The notes under the pieces are model-generated. The model did no database searches. It saw only the letters and a list, made by a program, of their open reading frames with translations, and was not told the origin of the DNA. Both the position numbers and the translations under genes were made by a program. This document shows, in pieces, positions 6,536 to 12,472 of a stretch of 12,472 nucleotides of DNA; positions within the stretch are counted from its first letter, which is position 1, and each line of letters begins with the position of its first letter. The stretch comes from an uncultured Succinivibrio sp. (GTDB lineage Bacteria > Pseudomonadota > Gammaproteobacteria > Enterobacterales > Succinivibrionaceae), in the NCBI GenBank assembly GCA_900770725.1, contig CAAGLL010000046.1, positions 1 through 12,472 of the forward strand, read 5' to 3'.

Positions 6536-7117
6536 ATGCATTTTCTTGAAATACTGCTCATCGCCGCAGCGCTCTCCTGCGACGCCATGGTCTGCTGCGT
6601 GATCTACGGGCAGAAGCGTTGCAACAGGGAGATCCGCAGGCGCAACGGCCTGCTGCTCTCGCTCTCGTTCGGGAGCTTCCAGTTCCTGATGCCGGTCGCG
6701 GGCTTCTACGGCGGCAAGGCCCTGCTCTCGGCCATCGACAAGTACGACCACTGGGTGGCCTTCGTGCTGCTGTGCGCAGTCTCCTTCAGCATGGTGAAGG
6801 AGGGCCTTGGAAAAGGCGGCGGGGAGAACTCCGACGAGTGCTATGTCGTAGGCTTTGCAAAAGCCATGATGCTCGCGGTGGCGACCTCGATAGACGCCCT
6901 TGCCGTCGGGATCACGGTGGCCATGCTCGACAACCGGATCTTCTACATCGCATCCGTGATCGGGGTGGTCTGCTTCCTGCTCTCGCTAGGCTGCTTCTAC
7001 GCAGCCTCCAGGCTCTCCGGGAAGATGTGGCTTGAGCGCGTGATGAACTTCGCCGGGGCGGCCGTATTGATGTTCATCGGCGTGAGGGTGCTCATCGAGC
7101 ACGGGGTGTTCGATTAG
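6536..7117 (+). CDS. mntP: MntP family manganese efflux pump
   Basis: A 193-residue inner-membrane protein with about six membrane segments in two related halves, the DUF204/MntP layout. Family motifs are seen in order: LSCDAM around D16, FGSFQFLMPVAGFYGG at ~45-60, and ATSIDALAVGIT around D120. The two aspartates are the membrane residues needed for manganese export in the E. coli protein (family knowledge). The length matches the family (~190 aa). C15, C20 and C21 beside D16 are unusual, since the common form there is SMDAFAASI. No room exists for a yybP-ykoY manganese riboswitch between the terminator hairpin and the SD. A poor TATAAC at 6469-6474 is the only nearby -10 candidate. The 3' end overlaps the convergent yigZ by 4 bases. 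Confidence 0.85.
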   Translation: MHFLEILLIAAALSCDAMVCCVIYGQKRCNREIRRRNGLLLSLSFGSFQFLMPVAGFYGGKALLSAIDKYDHWVAFVLLCAVSFSMVKEGLGKGGGENSDECYVVGFAKAMMLAVATSIDALAVGITVAMLDNRIFYIASVIGVVCFLLSLGCFYAASRLSGKMWLERVMNFAGAAVLMFIGVRVLIEHGVFD

Positions 7118-7746
7118 GCGCGGGCCATGTGCGCCTTGCCCGAGGTCGCGTCCATGATCCGCTTGCACAATGCGTCGGCTACGTCAGACCTCACCTCGAA
7201 GGCGAGCTCGGCGCGCTCGGAGAACTTCCTGTCTGCGATCCTCGCCCCGCACTCCGAGGCGATCCTCATGATCTGCCCCTGGAACTTGAAGTCAAAGGAG
7301 ACGGTGATCATCTCCATGTCGGCAGCCTCCTCCGAGGGGGTCTTTGCAAGGGCCTGCCTCACGCTGTCGGAGTAGGCCTTCACCAGCCCGCCGGTGCCCA
7401 GCAGGATCCCGCCGAAGTAGCGCGTGACCACGCAGCAGATCTCGCCCATCCCGCAGTGCAGCACGATGTTGAGCATCGGCTGGCCAGCGGTGCCGTGCGG
7501 CTCACCGTCATCTGAGCAGCCGGCAAAGCCGCTCTCCCCGGCCTTGCCGCCGTTGAAGGCAAAGCAGTTGTGGCGGGCGTCCGAGAACTCCGCGCTCACC
7601 TTTGCGACAAAGGCGCGGCATGCGTCCACGCCCTTGGCCCTGCCCACGCTCGTGATGAAGCGGCTCTTCTTGACGACCAGCTCGGTGCGCACCATCTCGC
7701 CTTGGCGCAGCGCCGGCACGAGGTTCTTGGCCTTTGACTCAGGCAC
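7114..7746 (-). CDS. yigZ: YigZ/IMPACT family (UPF0029) protein
   Basis: 210 residues with the full YigZ layout. The N-terminal IMPACT domain shows KKSRFITSV near 26-34, CSDDGEPHGTAGQPML at ~81-96 and VTRYFGGILLGTGGLVKAYS after it. A C-terminal DUF1949-type domain starts around residue 140. The biochemical role is unsettled; eukaryotic IMPACT acts on GCN2 signalling, and bacterial members are conserved accessory proteins. The start is GTG at 7746, inside the end of the EamA gene: GTGCCTGA holds both this start and the EamA TGA. Translation is therefore probably coupled, helped by a perfect AAGGAGG upstream. It is the last gene of the minus-strand operon and overlaps the convergent mntP stop by 4 bases, leaving no space for a terminator between them. 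Confidence 0.93.
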   Translation of the reverse strand: MPESKAKNLVPALRQGEMVRTELVVKKSRFITSVGRAKGVDACRAFVAKVSAEFSDARHNCFAFNGGKAGESGFAGCSDDGEPHGTAGQPMLNIVLHCGMGEICCVVTRYFGGILLGTGGLVKAYSDSVRQALAKTPSEEAADMEMITVSFDFKFQGQIMRIASECGARIADRKFSERAELAFEVRSDVADALCKRIMDATSGKAHMARA

Positions 7747-8650
7747 CGCGCGCCTCCTTCCTGCCGCCGCCCCTGTGGAAGCGCACGCCCTGGGAGAGCA
7801 TGAGCCCCAGCGTCACCAGCACCATGCCCAATATGGTGTACTGCGTCACCTTCTCGTCGATGAAGATCACGGCGAAGGCCGCGGTGACCACCGACTGGAA
7901 GTAGAGGTAGACGTTGGTGGAGACGCCGCCTATGAGCTCGAGCGCCTTGTTCCAGGTGAAGAAGCAGGCCGAGCTTGCGAGCACTCCCAGGAACAGGAAG
8001 TTTAGGAGGTACTTGGGCTCGAAGACCTGGGCGATCTTCGGCTCATAGCCCATGAGCGCCATGAACGGCAGCGTGAGGATGAGGTTCCACAGGAAGATCA
8101 CGTAGGTCACGCGCAAAGGCGGGAAGCCCGCCTTGTAGATCTTGCGGACGAAGAGGTTGTAGATGCACCAGCAGGAGGCCGCGCCCAAGGCCAGCAGATC
8201 GCCTGCGGGGTTCAACTCGAGCTTGAGCGAGTTTGCAGAGAGCGCGGCGATGCCCGCGAAGGCGATGGCAAAGCCGATGAAGAAGTTCACAGGCAGCGAC
8301 TTCACGAAGCCCGTGAAGCGATCGCACACCCCCACGAAGAGCGGCGCGGTGGAGACGATGAGCGAGACGTTGGCCGCCGGGGCGAACTCAAGGGCGCTGT
8401 TCTCCAGCATGAAGTAGAAGGTGATCCCGAAGAACGCGGCGATAGCGGCGTAGGCGTTGAGCCTCAAGGATGGCAGGAAGCCCCAGCTGCGCACGCACAG
8501 CGAGAGGACGATGAAGCCGATGAGGAAGCGGTCAAAGAGGATCTCCACCGGCGTGAAGCCCTCGAGCAGGACCTTCGAGGAGACGAAGGTGATGCCCCAC
8601 ACGAAGACCGTGAAGATTGCCATCAGATGGCCCAAGGCTTTCTTGTTCAT
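7739..8650 (-). CDS. EamA/DMT family transporter
   Basis: A 303-residue inner-membrane protein of the drug/metabolite transporter superfamily, with ten predicted membrane helices in two EamA repeats. The first repeat begins MAIFTVFVWGITFVSSKVLL; the second begins after NPAGDLLALGAASCWCIYNLF near residue 155. The last helices carry the usual YLYFQSVVTAAFAVIFIDEKV pattern, split here by the positively charged end. The substrate cannot be told; relatives export amino acids or small metabolites. ATG at 8650 is chosen because the hydrophobic N-terminus starts there and a G-rich SD (GGGGG) lies just upstream. The frame is open further upstream but only as the shadow of the AraC gene. It lies 35 bases after the AraC stop and overlaps yigZ by 8 bases. 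Confidence 0.9.
   Translation of the reverse strand: MNKKALGHLMAIFTVFVWGITFVSSKVLLEGFTPVEILFDRFLIGFIVLSLCVRSWGFLPSLRLNAYAAIAAFFGITFYFMLENSALEFAPAANVSLIVSTAPLFVGVCDRFTGFVKSLPVNFFIGFAIAFAGIAALSANSLKLELNPAGDLLALGAASCWCIYNLFVRKIYKAGFPPLRVTYVIFLWNLILTLPFMALMGYEPKIAQVFEPKYLLNFLFLGVLASSACFFTWNKALELIGGVSTNVYLYFQSVVTAAFAVIFIDEKVTQYTILGMVLVTLGLMLSQGVRFHRGGGRKEARGA
7753..7759 (-). promoter_or_regulatory. ribosome binding site of yigZ inside the EamA gene
   Basis: AAGGAGG on the minus strand lies six bases before the GTG at 7746-7744. It sits within the last codons of the EamA gene and fixes the yigZ start. Confidence 0.8.
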
Positions 8651-8685
8651 GCCGCCCCCAAACGATGATGCCAAAGGATAGCACG

Positions 8686-9483
8686 TCAGGCCCTGCCGCA
8701 GGCGCATCTGCGCCAGGAGGAGGGGCTCATGCCCGTCCAAGAGGCGAAGGCGCTCTGGAAGGAGTTGGTCTCGCTGTAGCCTAGGAGGAAGGCGGCCTCG
8801 CCTATGGACATCGTGGTTCCGCCCAGGTAGCGGCAGGCCAGATCGAGCCTCGTGGAGGCGAGGAGCTTGTGGAAGGTCGCGCCTTCGTCCAAAAGCCTGC
8901 GCTGGAGGGTGCGCGGGCTCATGCACAGCCTCGATGCGGCATCGGCTATCCCGCACTCGCCTGCCGGGAGCATGGACTGCAGCGCGTGGACGACGCCAGA
9001 TGAGAAGGTGCCCTGCGCCTTGCCAAGGCGCGACTCGAGCACCGGGCTTAGGTTGTCCCAGATCCTCGGGCTCCAGGTTGAGAAGGGCTTTGCCATGTCC
9101 GCCTTTGAAAAGCGGATCTCGCAGCGCTCGCCATCCTCGATGCGGCAGCCCAGGTACCCTGCGACGTCCTCGTCATTAAAGCCGCCGCGCACCGAGGCGC
9201 CAAGCGGCCTTATCGCAGGATCGGCCGCCTTGCGCATTAGGCTTGCCAGGAAGATGAACTCGGCCGCCCCCAATTCCGGACTCGGCTCGCCGCCCTCCCA
9301 CAGCCCGCTGAAGGTGGCGCAGAGCGCAGACGGCTCCTTTGTTATGGTGAGCTTCTCCGGGGCGCTGAGCTCCTTGTACTTGGCAAGGCGCGCAAGGCTC
9401 GCCGCACCGTTGCGGCTGCACCAGGCAGCCGCGACCGGGGGCGAGAACGCCGAGTCAGACGGGTTGCAGATGAGGTCGAGCAT
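8686..9483 (-). CDS. C-terminal open frame of the AraC regulator (ligand and HTH domains)
   Basis: This is the part of the frameshifted regulator that is open as it stands, given from the ATG at 9483, the first ATG after the G-run (265 residues). It keeps most of the arabinose-binding-type domain and the whole two-helix-turn-helix DNA-binding region (about the last 85 residues), so a truncated regulator could still bind DNA if translated. The frame also extends upstream to a TTG at 9579, but those residues are not family-like and overlap the true N-terminus in another frame. Confidence 0.6.
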   Translation of the reverse strand: MLDLICNPSDSAFSPPVAAAWCSRNGAASLARLAKYKELSAPEKLTITKEPSALCATFSGLWEGGEPSPELGAAEFIFLASLMRKAADPAIRPLGASVRGGFNDEDVAGYLGCRIEDGERCEIRFSKADMAKPFSTWSPRIWDNLSPVLESRLGKAQGTFSSGVVHALQSMLPAGECGIADAASRLCMSPRTLQRRLLDEGATFHKLLASTRLDLACRYLGGTTMSIGEAAFLLGYSETNSFQSAFASWTGMSPSSWRRCACGRA

Positions 9484-9671
9484 CCCCCTCCCCCGCCCTG
9501 GAGCTTTAAGGCATGCGTCATGAACGAGGTCCAGGCCTCGGCCGAGACCTTGAGACGGGGGTTTTTGAAGAGATCGCAAGGCAGGCCGGCCTTTTCAAGC
9601 GCGACTGACATGTCGGCGCCCGAGGCGCCGAAGTAGGCTGCAAAGCCCGAGTCGAGGGCGAATTTCTTCAA
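8686..9671 (-). pseudogene. AraC family regulator with arabinose-binding-type N-domain, frameshifted
   Basis: Two frames together give one ~324-residue AraC protein. TTG at 9671 starts KKFALDSGFAAYFGASGADM and continues to FMTHALKLQ near residue 58. The rest (LDLICNPSDSAFSP onward) is in another frame and runs to the TGA at 8688-8686. The junction is a G-rich run on the minus strand, two G5 tracts split by one A (9494-9484); adding one base or removing two restores the frame. The C-terminal HTH is canonical: AASRLCMSPRTLQRRL followed by AAFLLGYSETNSFQSAF. The TTG start overlaps the SDR stop as TTGA and has GGAG five bases upstream, so the gene sits in the operon and could be coupled. This could be a real mutation, phase variation, programmed slippage, or a sequencing error in the run. 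Confidence 0.7.
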
Positions 9672-10480
9672 TGTCTCTCCGATGCGCTGTTCTTCTGCAT
9701 CTCAAAGACCTGGCGCATCACCAGCCTCTTTGGCAGGCAGCGCGAGAGCCTGAGCAGGATCATCTGGAACATGGTGAGCTTTGAGATCACCTCCATGTCC
9801 CCGCGCATCATCGCATTGTATCCATCCTCGGCCACCACCCTGGGCGCGAACGACATCGACCTGGCAAGCTTGGTGCCCTCAAGCCCCGAGGCCCTGGCAA
9901 AGCCGGTGTCCATGCCGCCTGGCATCAGCGTGGTCATGGTGACGCCGCTGCCCTGGAGCTCCTGCCACACCGCGTCGCCAAGCGAGGTCAGGTAGGCCTT
10001 GGAGGCGTAGTAGGTGGCCTGAAGCGGCCCGGGCAGCAGCGCGGCCGTCGAGGAGACAATGAGGATCCTGCCGCTGCCGCGCGCTACGAACTCCCTTAGG
10101 AAGAGCTTGCAGAGCAAGGTGGGCGTCACCATGTTCAGGGCCATGAGGCGCATGTCGTCCTCAAGCGCTCGCTCGTGGAAGAAGCCCTGGCCGCCGACCC
10201 CGGCGTTGTTGATGAGGTAGTCCACCTTGATCCCCTTCTCCTTCACTTTGTCGAAAAGCTCCTGCGCCGCGCCCTCCCTTGCAAGATCCATGGCGATGAT
10301 CTCGCACTTGGCGCCATGGCTTGAGGAGAGCTTGCACGCAAGCTCCTCGAGGCGCTCCTTCCTCCTGGCGACCAGCACCAGATCGCCGCTGCGCTCGGCG
10401 TGGATCGCCGCAAGCTCGCTCCCAAGCCCCTCCGATGCCCCGGTCACCAGCGCGACCTTCCTGTTCTTCTGCTCCTGCAT
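9668..10480 (-). CDS. short-chain dehydrogenase/reductase (SDR, classical type)
   Basis: A 270-residue NAD(P)-dependent oxidoreductase with a Rossmann fold. It shows VTGASEGLG at ~13-21 (cofactor glycines), ARRKERLEEL at ~38-47 where R39 would favour NADP, and NNAG at ~91-94. The catalytic triad is SS near 143 and YYASK near 157. The C-terminal ~45 residues are basic and hydrophobic (MILLRLSRCLPKRLVMRQ), as in DltE/YqjQ-like members, and may touch the membrane. The substrate is unknown. ATG at 10480 has AAGGAG (10493-10488) seven bases upstream. It is the first gene of the minus-strand operon SDR-AraC-EamA-yigZ. No convincing promoter was found between it and the AT-rich island. Confidence 0.92.
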   Translation of the reverse strand: MQEQKNRKVALVTGASEGLGSELAAIHAERSGDLVLVARRKERLEELACKLSSSHGAKCEIIAMDLAREGAAQELFDKVKEKGIKVDYLINNAGVGGQGFFHERALEDDMRLMALNMVTPTLLCKLFLREFVARGSGRILIVSSTAALLPGPLQATYYASKAYLTSLGDAVWQELQGSGVTMTTLMPGGMDTGFARASGLEGTKLARSMSFAPRVVAEDGYNAMMRGDMEVISKLTMFQMILLRLSRCLPKRLVMRQVFEMQKNSASERH

Positions 10481-10617
10481 AGCCTTGCTCCTTGGTCAAA
10501 GATGTAAACAGGCGCATTGTGCCAGCAAGCTACGGCCATTCACATATCATTTCGCGCCAAATTGAGTGAAGCCGTTGAATGCCTGCCACAGGACGGAATG
10601 AATGAGTGCAGAAACTT

Positions 10618-10664
10618 CAAGGTGGCATTGATGCAGTGAGAATGCGGCAACAAACACCACCTTG
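10618..10664. repeat. 8-bp inverted repeat at the edge of the AT-rich island
   Basis: CAAGGTGG (10618-10625) is matched by CCACCTTG (10657-10664), with an inner GCATT/AATGC pair (10625-10629 and 10641-10645) that competes for one base. It lies where GC-rich sequence gives way to AT-rich sequence. It lacks a proper T-run on either strand, so it is not a clear terminator. Confidence 0.4.
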
Positions 10665-10709
10665 CGAGAGGGCAATTAAATGTCCAAACTTTTATTACAA
10701 AAAGAAATC

Positions 10710-10730
10710 AAAAAATCTTCATATATGAGA
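10710..10730 (-). terminator. weak AT-rich terminator of the lipoprotein gene
   Basis: On the minus strand TCTCAT / ATGAAGA forms a short AU-rich hairpin with one bulged A, followed by six T's (10715-10710), just after the lipoprotein stop. The stem is weak. Confidence 0.3.
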
Positions 10731-10735
10731 TAGTG

Positions 10736-11764
10736 TTAAAAAGCCACATGTCTTTCTTCACAATAATCTTTATAAAAAGGGTGAGTTCGGCACATATCAA
10801 CAAGTTTATTTTTATAAATTTTCTTTTGTTTGTCATTAGACTGAAGAATAACATTATAGGCATGTTGCTTATCTAACACTCCCTGAAGATCTTTTGGAAT
10901 TTTTCCAGAATAAAAATCATAGAGATCTGCAATACCCCATTTACTACCAGCCACAACGCTCTGCGTTTTTAAAAGTAAATAGAGACTTATTAAATCGTTT
11001 TTTGATTGATTTGGATTAAGATCATCAATAAGAAAATCACATGCTTGATCGTTAGGATTGTTTGAAAAACAACCTCTAAATAGTAATTTGCTTTCAGTGT
11101 CACCGGAAATTTGATTTACATGATAATATTTATTGTTATTATTTATCTCCGGGACTACATCAAACTTTGCAATAGTGTAATTAAGTCTGTCGAGCGCCAA
11201 ATATGCCATGTAGCTTTGTCTTACGATAGATTTTTGCTCGTCAGTAAAAGAGCCATAAGTTTTATTAAATTTATCTATCGCACGATATGCCTTTAATGAA
11301 TCTCCAAATTCTCCGGAGTAGTTACTTGATGTCAACTCTGGATAAGGCCATACTCTGCTTAATGTTAAAAAATCGACACATGCATTACCATCCCCCTTTA
11401 AAGTGCACCTTGCCTCGAGCCCCTGGAAAAAAGCTCTAATCGCTGCTCTGTTATCCCTGCAAACATCTGTAACTTCCGGATTTAAGTAGCATGCCGTTTT
11501 GAAGAAATCTTCATTTATTTTTATTATTTTTCTAAATCTTACTAGATTATCTAATTTTGGAATTAATGAATATCCTTTCTCAATAAACTCATCTTTTATT
11601 TGCTCTCTTCTTCTGGTCTCCTGAGGAGTTTCAGGAACCATTCTGACCAACTTAATTGCTTCAGCTTCATCATTTGATGATTCGGTTAAATTTGAACTTC
11701 CTAGTAAATTGCAACCAACGAGAATGATTGGGAGAGGTATAAGCAATAGGCTGATTTTCTTCAT
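10736..11764 (-). CDS. unrecognised lipoprotein with four C-x(8-9)-C pairs
   Basis: 342 residues. The N-terminus is a clear lipoprotein signal: KK, a hydrophobic run, then lipobox LVGC with C18. The mature protein is therefore expected to be lipid-anchored in the envelope, and N19 after the cysteine does not mark inner-membrane retention by the Asp rule. Eight further cysteines come in four pairs: C92/C102, C120/C129, C232/C242 and C325/C335. The spacing, and strings such as CTLKGDGNACVDFL, recall the disulphide-linked helix pairs of Sel1/Hcp-type repeat proteins, but the full repeat is not there. The protein is otherwise helical and charged, with no enzyme motif seen. Codon use is AT-rich, unlike its neighbours. 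The ATG lacks an SD. Adjacent genes give no functional clue. Confidence 0.85.
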   Translation of the reverse strand: MKKISLLLIPLPIILVGCNLLGSSNLTESSNDEAEAIKLVRMVPETPQETRRREQIKDEFIEKGYSLIPKLDNLVRFRKIIKINEDFFKTACYLNPEVTDVCRDNRAAIRAFFQGLEARCTLKGDGNACVDFLTLSRVWPYPELTSSNYSGEFGDSLKAYRAIDKFNKTYGSFTDEQKSIVRQSYMAYLALDRLNYTIAKFDVVPEINNNNKYYHVNQISGDTESKLLFRGCFSNNPNDQACDFLIDDLNPNQSKNDLISLYLLLKTQSVVAGSKWGIADLYDFYSGKIPKDLQGVLDKQHAYNVILQSNDKQKKIYKNKLVDMCRTHPFYKDYCEERHVAF

Positions 11765-11962
11765 AATAATTAATACATAGAGTGATTGTGAGAGATGATG
11801 CGATTTTCAGAATATATCGTTTTCACCTTCTTTTTCAGTCAATATTCGCCTTGGGTTGGCCCTCCGTCACAAAATCAACTTTATTTTGGCGTGCGTTTGG
11901 ATGTTCAATCAGCAGATTTTGAGAAGAGAAGTTAGTTCCGCTAATGAATGAGGAGAATTGAT

Positions 11963-11986
11963 AAAAGGCCCGGCATAAGCCGGGCC
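11963..11986 (-). terminator. intrinsic terminator of the alcohol dehydrogenase gene
   Basis: A perfect 8-base stem GGCCCGGC/GCCGGGCC (11967-11974 and 11979-11986) has a 4-base loop and is followed on the minus strand by TTTT (11966-11963). It lies about 50 bases past the dehydrogenase stop. Confidence 0.85.
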
Positions 11987-11994
11987 ATAGAGTC

Positions 11995-12016
11995 GCGGCG
12001 ACCTAGGCTGCGCCGC
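11995..12016. repeat. second GC-rich hairpin after the alcohol dehydrogenase gene
   Basis: GCGGCG (11995-12000) and CGCCGC (12011-12016) flank a 10-base loop, between the dehydrogenase stop and its terminator. There is no T-run; it may stabilise the 3' end of the mRNA. Confidence 0.4.
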
Positions 12017-12037
12017 AGTATTTGAGAGATCGTTTTG

Positions 12038-12472
12038 TCAGAGCGATGCCTTGAGGATCCCGATGATGTCCTCGCGGCCAAGCGGCCTGATCGCGGTCTT
12101 GAAGTCACCAAACCAGATCTTGAGGACATGGTCGGCCATCTGACCAAAGTGCTCGTTGGTGACGCCCATCTCGGAGAGCTTCGAGGGCAGGCCGATGGAC
12201 TTGAAGAACTCGGCGGTCTTGTCGATCGCCTCGGCACCGACCTTCATAGGATCGCCGTTGGGATCAAGCCCCCAGACGTTCACGCCGTACTGCTTGAAGC
12301 GCGGAGCGGTCTCAGGGGTGAGCGAGTAGCTCATCCAGTGCGGGGTGATCACGGCAAGGCCCGCGCCATGGGTGATGTCGTGGAAGGCCGAGATCTCATG
12401 CTCGATGCCGTGGCACACCCATGGCGAGGGGGTCATGCCGTCTGCGAGGATCCCGCAGCAGCCGAAGGAGGC
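12038..12472 (-). CDS. iron-containing alcohol dehydrogenase (butanol dehydrogenase type), C-terminal part
   Basis: The last 144 residues are visible; the frame is open to the window edge, so the start lies outside. The sequence HGIEHEISAFHDITHGAGLA, with WMSY shortly after it, is the metal-site region of group III NAD(P)H-dependent Fe-ADHs (BDH/YqhD-like). By comparison with YqhD, the first His of HGIEHE and the His of THGAGL, 14 residues apart, are two of the iron/zinc ligands. The enzyme reduces aldehydes to alcohols, a fermentative or detoxifying role. The tail (GREDIIGILKASL) is family-typical, and length from the motif to the stop is normal. Codon use is GC-rich like the rest of the chromosome. 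Confidence 0.92.
   Translation of the reverse strand, partial: ASFGCCGILADGMTPSPWVCHGIEHEISAFHDITHGAGLAVITPHWMSYSLTPETAPRFKQYGVNVWGLDPNGDPMKVGAEAIDKTAEFFKSIGLPSKLSEMGVTNEHFGQMADHVLKIWFGDFKTAIRPLGREDIIGILKASL

Larger units (their letters stand above)
10672..11960. other. AT-rich island, probable horizontally acquired segment
   Basis: Base composition falls abruptly at about 10672 and returns to GC-rich at about 11965. Inside are long A/T runs and codons such as AAA, AAT, ATT and TTA that neighbouring genes avoid. The only gene is the lipoprotein. The 195 bases from 11765 to 11959 hold no gene; they include AATATT/TATATT-like strings but no clean promoter (TTGACT to TATATT has a 20-base gap). 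No tRNA, integrase, transposase or flanking direct repeat was seen. Confidence 0.6.

Noticed and set aside
8651..8956. N-terminal extension of the EamA protein (open frame continues to 8956)
   Set aside because: This stretch overlaps the AraC HTH coding sequence in another frame. The hydrophobic transporter start and a G-rich SD place the start at 8650.
11111..11296. 61-codon plus-strand open frame inside the lipoprotein gene
   Set aside because: Antisense to a 342-residue gene with a clear lipobox; no SD and no motif.

Overview
The window reads as a chromosomal segment of a GC-rich Gram-negative bacterium. The evidence is a lipoprotein signal with a lipobox, an LPS-type family 25 glycosyltransferase, cyclic-di-GMP phosphodiesterases, MntP and YigZ. 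A gut-type anaerobic gammaproteobacterium (Succinivibrionaceae-like) would fit the mix of AAA-ATPase-like PF09820 protein, iron-dependent butanol-dehydrogenase-type alcohol dehydrogenase and EIIC-EAL fusion. That placement is inference with low confidence. Non-ATG starts are frequent: GTG for the glycosyltransferase and yigZ, TTG for the second EAL gene and the AraC gene.

Layout. At 1-530 (minus) lies the N-terminal part of an AAA-ATPase-like protein, cut by the window edge, with a good extended -10 promoter. At 902-1618 (minus) is a lone GT25 glycosyltransferase with its own promoter. A plus-strand block at 1928-7117 holds two large cyclic-di-GMP proteins and a manganese exporter of the MntP family. 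The first protein is a PTS EIIC-like membrane domain fused to EAL. The second is PAS-GAF-like-degenerate GGDEF-EAL. An intrinsic terminator or attenuator hairpin separates the second EAL gene from mntP.

Convergent with mntP, and overlapping its stop, is a tightly packed minus-strand operon at 10480-7114. Its order is short-chain dehydrogenase, AraC-type regulator (start overlaps the previous stop as TTGA; reading frame broken in a G-rich run), EamA transporter, and yigZ (start overlaps the EamA stop as GTGCCTGA).

Between about 10672 and 11960 the base composition drops sharply to AT-rich. This island holds one gene, an unrecognised lipoprotein with four C-x(8-9)-C cysteine pairs, probably acquired horizontally. 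The window ends with the 3' part of an iron-containing alcohol dehydrogenase (minus) followed by a clear intrinsic terminator.

The most notable content is the pair of cyclic-di-GMP proteins. The first appears to use a sugar-transporter fold as a sensor: its catalytic EAL residues are intact, but the conserved EIIC histidine seems to be replaced by asparagine. The second carries a four-cysteine PAS domain, a GGDEF site with Asn in place of metal-binding Asp, and an EAL domain with an altered loop after the DDFG motif. No CRISPR array, rRNA, tRNA or insertion sequence was recognised.
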